Source of the DNA: Burkholderiaceae bacterium | GTDB lineage: Bacteria > Pseudomonadota > Gammaproteobacteria > Burkholderiales > Burkholderiaceae_C | Reading direction: 5' to 3' | Length of the DNA stretch: 9,133 nt | NCBI GenBank assembly: GCA_031256305.1 | Contig: JAIRQU010000111.1 | Location: 1 to 9,133 of the forward strand | Part shown: positions 7,551 through 9,133 of the stretch, in pieces | How the letters are laid out: every line of letters begins with the position of its first letter | How positions within the stretch are numbered: position 1 is the stretch's first letter | The notes under the pieces: generated by a model | Told to the model about the DNA's origin: nothing | Database searches by the model: none | The model's input: only the letters and a program-made list of their open reading frames with translations | Made by a program: the position numbers and the translations under genes

Positions 7551-7618
7551 ATGTTTGAGTTGAAGCAAACTGGCAGACCGCGCTGCGCCTCGCCGGCCAA
7601 TCGAGCGAACAACCATGA
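7551..7618 (+). pseudogene. Scar of an HI1419-like (RelE/ParE-fold) toxin gene
   Basis: ATG 7551 begins MFELKQT, the typical N-terminus of the HI1419-like addiction-module killer proteins. After only seven codons and two extra bases, a different frame (7574-7615) reads QTALRLAGQSSEQP and stops at TGA 7616-7618. This is what the end of such a toxin looks like, and its stop overlaps the antitoxin start as ATGA, the usual arrangement. These toxins are usually about 100 residues, so roughly 80 central codons are gone and the two ends are out of frame by two bases. From ATG 7551, translation would give a 23-residue peptide ending at TGA 7620-7622. No functional toxin can be made. The family is recognised from memory, from short ends only. 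Confidence 0.7.
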
Positions 7619-7908
7619 CTGAAAAGTTGACGGCCTTTGATCCTGTTGAACCTCTAAAGTCTCAGCAGGCTATTGCTGACTTTATGACCGGCGCTTTCGA
7701 GACAAACGATCCCCGTTTCATCGCTCGTGCGCTGGGCATCGCGGCCCGCGCCAAGAGCATGGCACAGATTGCCAAACAGACCGGGTTATCGCGTGAACAG
7801 CTCTACCGTTCGCTTAGCGCCGAAGGCAACCCGACGCTGCGCACGACGCTAGCCGTGATAAAGGCGCTCGGAATCAAGCTGTCCGCCACCCCCGCCGCCG
7901 AGCATTGA
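7615..7908 (+). CDS. HI1420-type antitoxin (addiction module antidote), orphan
   Basis: The 97-residue protein fits the HI1420-like antidote family (TIGR02684/COG3636): an N-terminal stretch reaching toward the toxin, with AIADFM at about 19-24 and the ETNDP motif at 29-33, then a helix-turn-helix at about 48-69 (MAQIAKQTGLSREQLYRSL) and the conserved NPTLRTTLAVIKALG segment. Family members bind and neutralise a RelE/ParE-like toxin encoded just upstream and repress the operon with it. Here the start codon overlaps the stop of the toxin remnant (ATGA), so translational coupling once linked the pair, but the toxin is almost entirely deleted. The antitoxin frame itself is complete and shows no damage. 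It may survive as a DNA-binding regulator or a neutraliser of related toxins, which is inference. Confidence 0.88.
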   Translation: MTEKLTAFDPVEPLKSQQAIADFMTGAFETNDPRFIARALGIAARAKSMAQIAKQTGLSREQLYRSLSAEGNPTLRTTLAVIKALGIKLSATPAAEH

Positions 7909-7947
7909 GCCATGCACGCGCGGGCTGCAACCCGCGATTGCGGGTGC
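7885..7947 (+). repeat. Diverged direct repeat, copy A
   Basis: This copy pairs with 8485-8547, exactly 600 bases away. By eye about 50 of 65 aligned positions match with a few one- or two-base gaps, including an exact core CGCGCGGGCTGCAAC (7917-7931 and 8515-8529) and both ends (GCCACCC, GCGGGTGC). Copy A covers the end of the HI1420-type gene and the following spacer. The two copies bracket the ribbon-helix-helix/PIN unit. Confidence 0.6.
7919..7944. terminator. GC-rich overlapping hairpins between convergent units
   Basis: CGCGGG-CTGCAA-CCCGCG (7919-7936) and CCCGC-GATT-GCGGG (7931-7944) are perfect inverted repeats sharing an arm, so only one can form at a time. They lie between the rightward antitoxin and the leftward PIN remnant, where a bidirectional terminator would sit, but no T run follows on either strand. 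They also fall inside repeat copy A. Confidence 0.3.
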
Positions 7948-7963
7948 TCTGACTGGCATGGTT

Positions 7964-8156
7964 TCAAAGCGCCTCGGCGCAAAAGGTGGTTGGCGTGACG
8001 ATTCGGGTGCGGCCAATGTTGCCGCGTTGCAGCAGTCCGGCGCGGTGGTCGCCAGTCACCAGGTAATCGGCCTCGCTGACCCGTGCCATTGCCAGCAGGA
8101 AAGCATCATTCAGATCGCTGACCTCGATGCCATCAGGTATCCAGAATGACGCGCAT
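7964..8156 (-). pseudogene. Remnant of a PIN-family toxin gene
   Basis: ATG 8156 begins MRVILDT, the usual start of the PIN-family (COG1569-type) toxin components, with the first catalytic Asp in ILDT, and then meets TGA at 8135-8133. Shifted by one base, an open frame from 8134 to the stop at 7966-7964 encodes 56 residues with typical PIN C-terminal features: DLNDAFLLAMA, then ADYLVTGD with the acidic residues of the nuclease centre, and a final IVTPTTF stretch. Full toxins have about 130-140 residues, so around 70 central codons are missing, including the second acidic residue. The ATG overlaps the stop of the ribbon-helix-helix antitoxin (TGATG), showing former translational coupling. Either fragment alone should be inactive as an RNase. 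Confidence 0.75.
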
Positions 8157-8395
8157 CACTGCTTTCGCGCCCACTGCACGGCTTCATCAATGAGGTCATC
8201 AAGCTCAGTCTCGCTCATGCCAGCCGCGGCGGCCTTGGTTTGTTCCACGGCTTGCCGAAAGAGGTAGGCACGCGTCGCCTCCTCAATAAAACGCGACAGG
8301 CCGCCCTTGCCGCCGCCGCCTTGCGCGGCAAGGAACATGCGCACGGACTGATCCACGTCCGGCGATACGGCGATATTCCAGCGCACGGTACTCAT
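8156..8395 (-). CDS. Ribbon-helix-helix antitoxin of a PIN-toxin module, toxin broken
   Basis: The 79-residue protein matches the small antitoxins that precede PIN-family toxins: a short beta strand and helix (VRWNIAVSPDVDQSVRMFL, residues 4-22), a Gly/Lys-rich turn (QGGGGKGG, 25-32), a second helix (LSRFIEEATRAYLF, 33-46), and a C-terminal acidic toxin-binding tail ending DEAVQWARKQ. The fold would be ribbon-helix-helix: a dimer that binds operator DNA and covers the toxin's active site. Start at ATG 8395 is supported by GGAGAG a few bases upstream. Its stop overlaps the toxin ATG by one base, but the toxin is a deletion remnant. The antitoxin frame is complete. The RHH family is inferred from pattern and context; a very similar arrangement is known for RHH-PIN pairs. 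Confidence 0.82.
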   Translation of the reverse strand: MSTVRWNIAVSPDVDQSVRMFLAAQGGGGKGGLSRFIEEATRAYLFRQAVEQTKAAAAGMSETELDDLIDEAVQWARKQ

Positions 8396-8409
8396 GACGC
8401 TCTCCAATC

Positions 8410-8437
8410 GGTATTCATGTGCATCGGTGCTTATACC
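8410..8437 (-). promoter_or_regulatory. Candidate promoter and operator of the RHH-PIN unit
   Basis: On the minus strand TATAAG (plus 8430-8435) matches the -10 consensus at 5/6, about 35 bases before the antitoxin ATG. It sits in an interrupted inverted repeat: GGTAT (8410-8414) with ATACC (8433-8437), and an inner GCA...TGC pair around TCGG. Such a symmetric site over the -10 is where a ribbon-helix-helix antitoxin would repress itself. No good -35 is seen. Confidence 0.35.
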
Positions 8438-8484
8438 CCATACAGGTCTCCGAATCCGGGCAACAAAGCCGTGGCAGGGCTGGC

Positions 8485-8547
8485 GCCACCCGCCGCCGCG
8501 CATGGCGCTATGCGCGCGCGGGCTGCAACGGGCGGACACGCGGGTGC
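8485..8547 (+). repeat. Diverged direct repeat, copy B
   Basis: This is the partner of 7885-7947. Copy B covers the last codons of higA and the bases beyond its stop. On the minus strand it encodes the HigA C-terminal LQPARA. Copy A on the same strand can also be read as GLQPARA, so copy A may itself be a relic of a higA-like 3' end. Confidence 0.6.
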
Positions 8548-8795
8548 GGGCGCTGCATCACGCACCACAAGTCATAGTTGGCTTGAAGATTGATCCAGGT
8601 CTGCGCCGTGCTTGCGCCGGCCTTTTCCAGCCGCGCCGCCAGGCCGGGGCTAATGCCCGCCTTGCCGTTCAAGACGCGCGAGAGCGCGGTGCGCGACATG
8701 GCCAGACGCTCCGCCGCGTCAGTCACCGACAGATTCAGCGGATCGAACACCGTTTCCTTGAGCACCTCGCCCGGATGGGGATGATGATGAAGCAT
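8508..8795 (-). CDS. higA: HigA-family antitoxin, toxin partner missing
   Basis: The 95-residue protein is a typical HigA/VapI-type antitoxin (TIGR02607): the N-terminal HPGEVLKE signature at 7-14, an XRE helix-turn-helix at about 22-45 (SVTDAAERLAMSRTALSRVL), the NGKAGISPGLAARLEKAG segment, and the WINLQANYDLW motif at about 67-77. In the cell it would repress its operon and neutralise the mRNA-cleaving HigB toxin. ATG 8795 follows AAAGGAA with good spacing. HigB normally lies directly upstream; here only about 45 bases separate it from the next antitoxin gene, and they contain at most a HigB tail. The reading frame is intact. The C-terminus after DLW coincides with repeat copy B. Confidence 0.9.
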   Translation of the reverse strand: MLHHHPHPGEVLKETVFDPLNLSVTDAAERLAMSRTALSRVLNGKAGISPGLAARLEKAGASTAQTWINLQANYDLWCVMQRPHPRVRPLQPARA

Positions 8796-8808
8796 GGCGG
8801 CATTCCTT

Positions 8809-8840
8809 TCAGTGATAGTCCTGATAGCCTGAATGCCCCA
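8809..8840 (-). pseudogene. Possible last codons of a deleted higB toxin
   Basis: Directly upstream of higA the minus strand reads GYQDYH and stops at TGA 8811-8809, 13 bases before the higA ATG. HigB toxins commonly end in DYH at just this distance from higA. Only a handful of residues support this, so it may be coincidence. If right, the rest of higB was removed by a deletion that placed the upstream antitoxin gene here. Confidence 0.35.
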
Positions 8841-9133
8841 TCAGGCAAAGACGACATCCAGCCTGCCCGTGGCGTGCGCGCGGACGCGCCGGGCCGGGCC
8901 AACCACGATCTGTACGTCACGGCCCAGCAAATTCAGGCATTCGAGCATCCGGGTCTGGCTGATGCCCCGAAATTGGCCGCGCAGCATCTTGGACAGCTTG
9001 GGTTGGGACATTCCAAGCGCCTCGGCGGCCTGCTGCTGCGTCCAGCGGCGCGACTTGATGATCTGATCGATCTTCATGGCCAACCGGGACTTGACCAGCA
9101 TTTCCCCGGCCTGCGGCACGCCCAGGTCGGCAT
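8841..9133 (-). CDS. XRE/HTH_37-type antitoxin, 5' end outside window
   Basis: The frame enters from the right edge already coding and ends at TGA 8843-8841, with 96 residues visible. The edge residues read ADLGVPQAGEMLVKSRLAMK, which matches the N-terminal region (FADLG-type, then E-x-L-x-K-x-x-L) of HTH_37-type antitoxins, so the true start lies upstream of the window; the GTG at 9119 is internal. A helix-turn-helix follows (WTQQQAAEALGMSQPKLSKML), then RGQFRGIS and the conserved LNLLGRDVQIVV strand. These proteins pair with Gp49-like RelE/HigB-type toxins encoded upstream, which would lie outside the window. The tail after IVVGPA is longer than I expect and Arg/Ala-rich, perhaps because the 3' end was altered when the neighbouring sequence was deleted. 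Confidence 0.85.
   Translation of the reverse strand, partial: ADLGVPQAGEMLVKSRLAMKIDQIIKSRRWTQQQAAEALGMSQPKLSKMLRGQFRGISQTRMLECLNLLGRDVQIVVGPARRVRAHATGRLDVVFA

Noticed and set aside
7958..8149. 63-codon rightward frame over the PIN remnant
   Set aside because: The opposite strand has clear PIN C-terminal motifs; this frame matches nothing.
8240..8593. 117-codon rightward frame across the RHH gene and the end of higA
   Set aside because: It is a shadow of two leftward antitoxin genes and crosses their regulatory spacer.
9117..9119. GTG 9119 as start of the rightmost antitoxin
   Set aside because: The codons before it up to the edge continue the family's conserved ADLG segment, so the true start is outside the window.
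1..9133. CRISPR arrays, tRNA or rRNA genes, insertion-sequence transposases
   Set aside because: I looked for regularly spaced repeats, cloverleaf-like segments and transposase motifs and saw none.

Overview
The window looks like chromosomal DNA of a GC-rich betaproteobacterium, probably of the order Burkholderiales. I infer this from the release factor 2 and PepN sequences, the strong GC3 bias that leaves long shadow frames antisense to real genes, and the canonical prfB frameshift. This is recognition by eye, not a database result.

Core part (1-5477): a secreted trypsin-like (S1C-type) serine protease reads leftward and runs off the left edge. Divergently, prfB (release factor 2, with its in-frame TGA and programmed +1 frameshift) is followed 35 bases later on the same strand by pepN (aminopeptidase N). 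These are ordinary housekeeping genes.

Accessory part (5478-9133): the sequence turns AT-rich and carries two adjacent rightward genes, an ImmA/IrrE-type (M78) zinc metalloprotease without its own DNA-binding domain and a small protein with two membrane segments. They may form an uncharacterised two-gene module. A leftward gene for a small exported glycine-zipper protein follows. From 7551 to the right edge lies a toxin-antitoxin island with four antitoxin genes: an HI1420-type antidote (+), a ribbon-helix-helix antitoxin (-), HigA (-) and an HTH_37/XRE-type antitoxin cut by the right edge (-).

The most striking observation is that none of the three antitoxins fully inside the window has an intact toxin. 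The HI1419-like (RelE/ParE-fold) toxin is reduced to 7 N-terminal and 14 C-terminal codons. The PIN-family toxin is reduced to 7 N-terminal codons and 56 C-terminal codons in another frame. Upstream of HigA only a possible HigB tail (DYH-stop) remains. The antitoxin frames are intact. Two diverged 63-base direct repeats exactly 600 bases apart bracket the ribbon-helix-helix/PIN unit. The region looks like an addiction-module array that lost its toxins but kept its antidotes.
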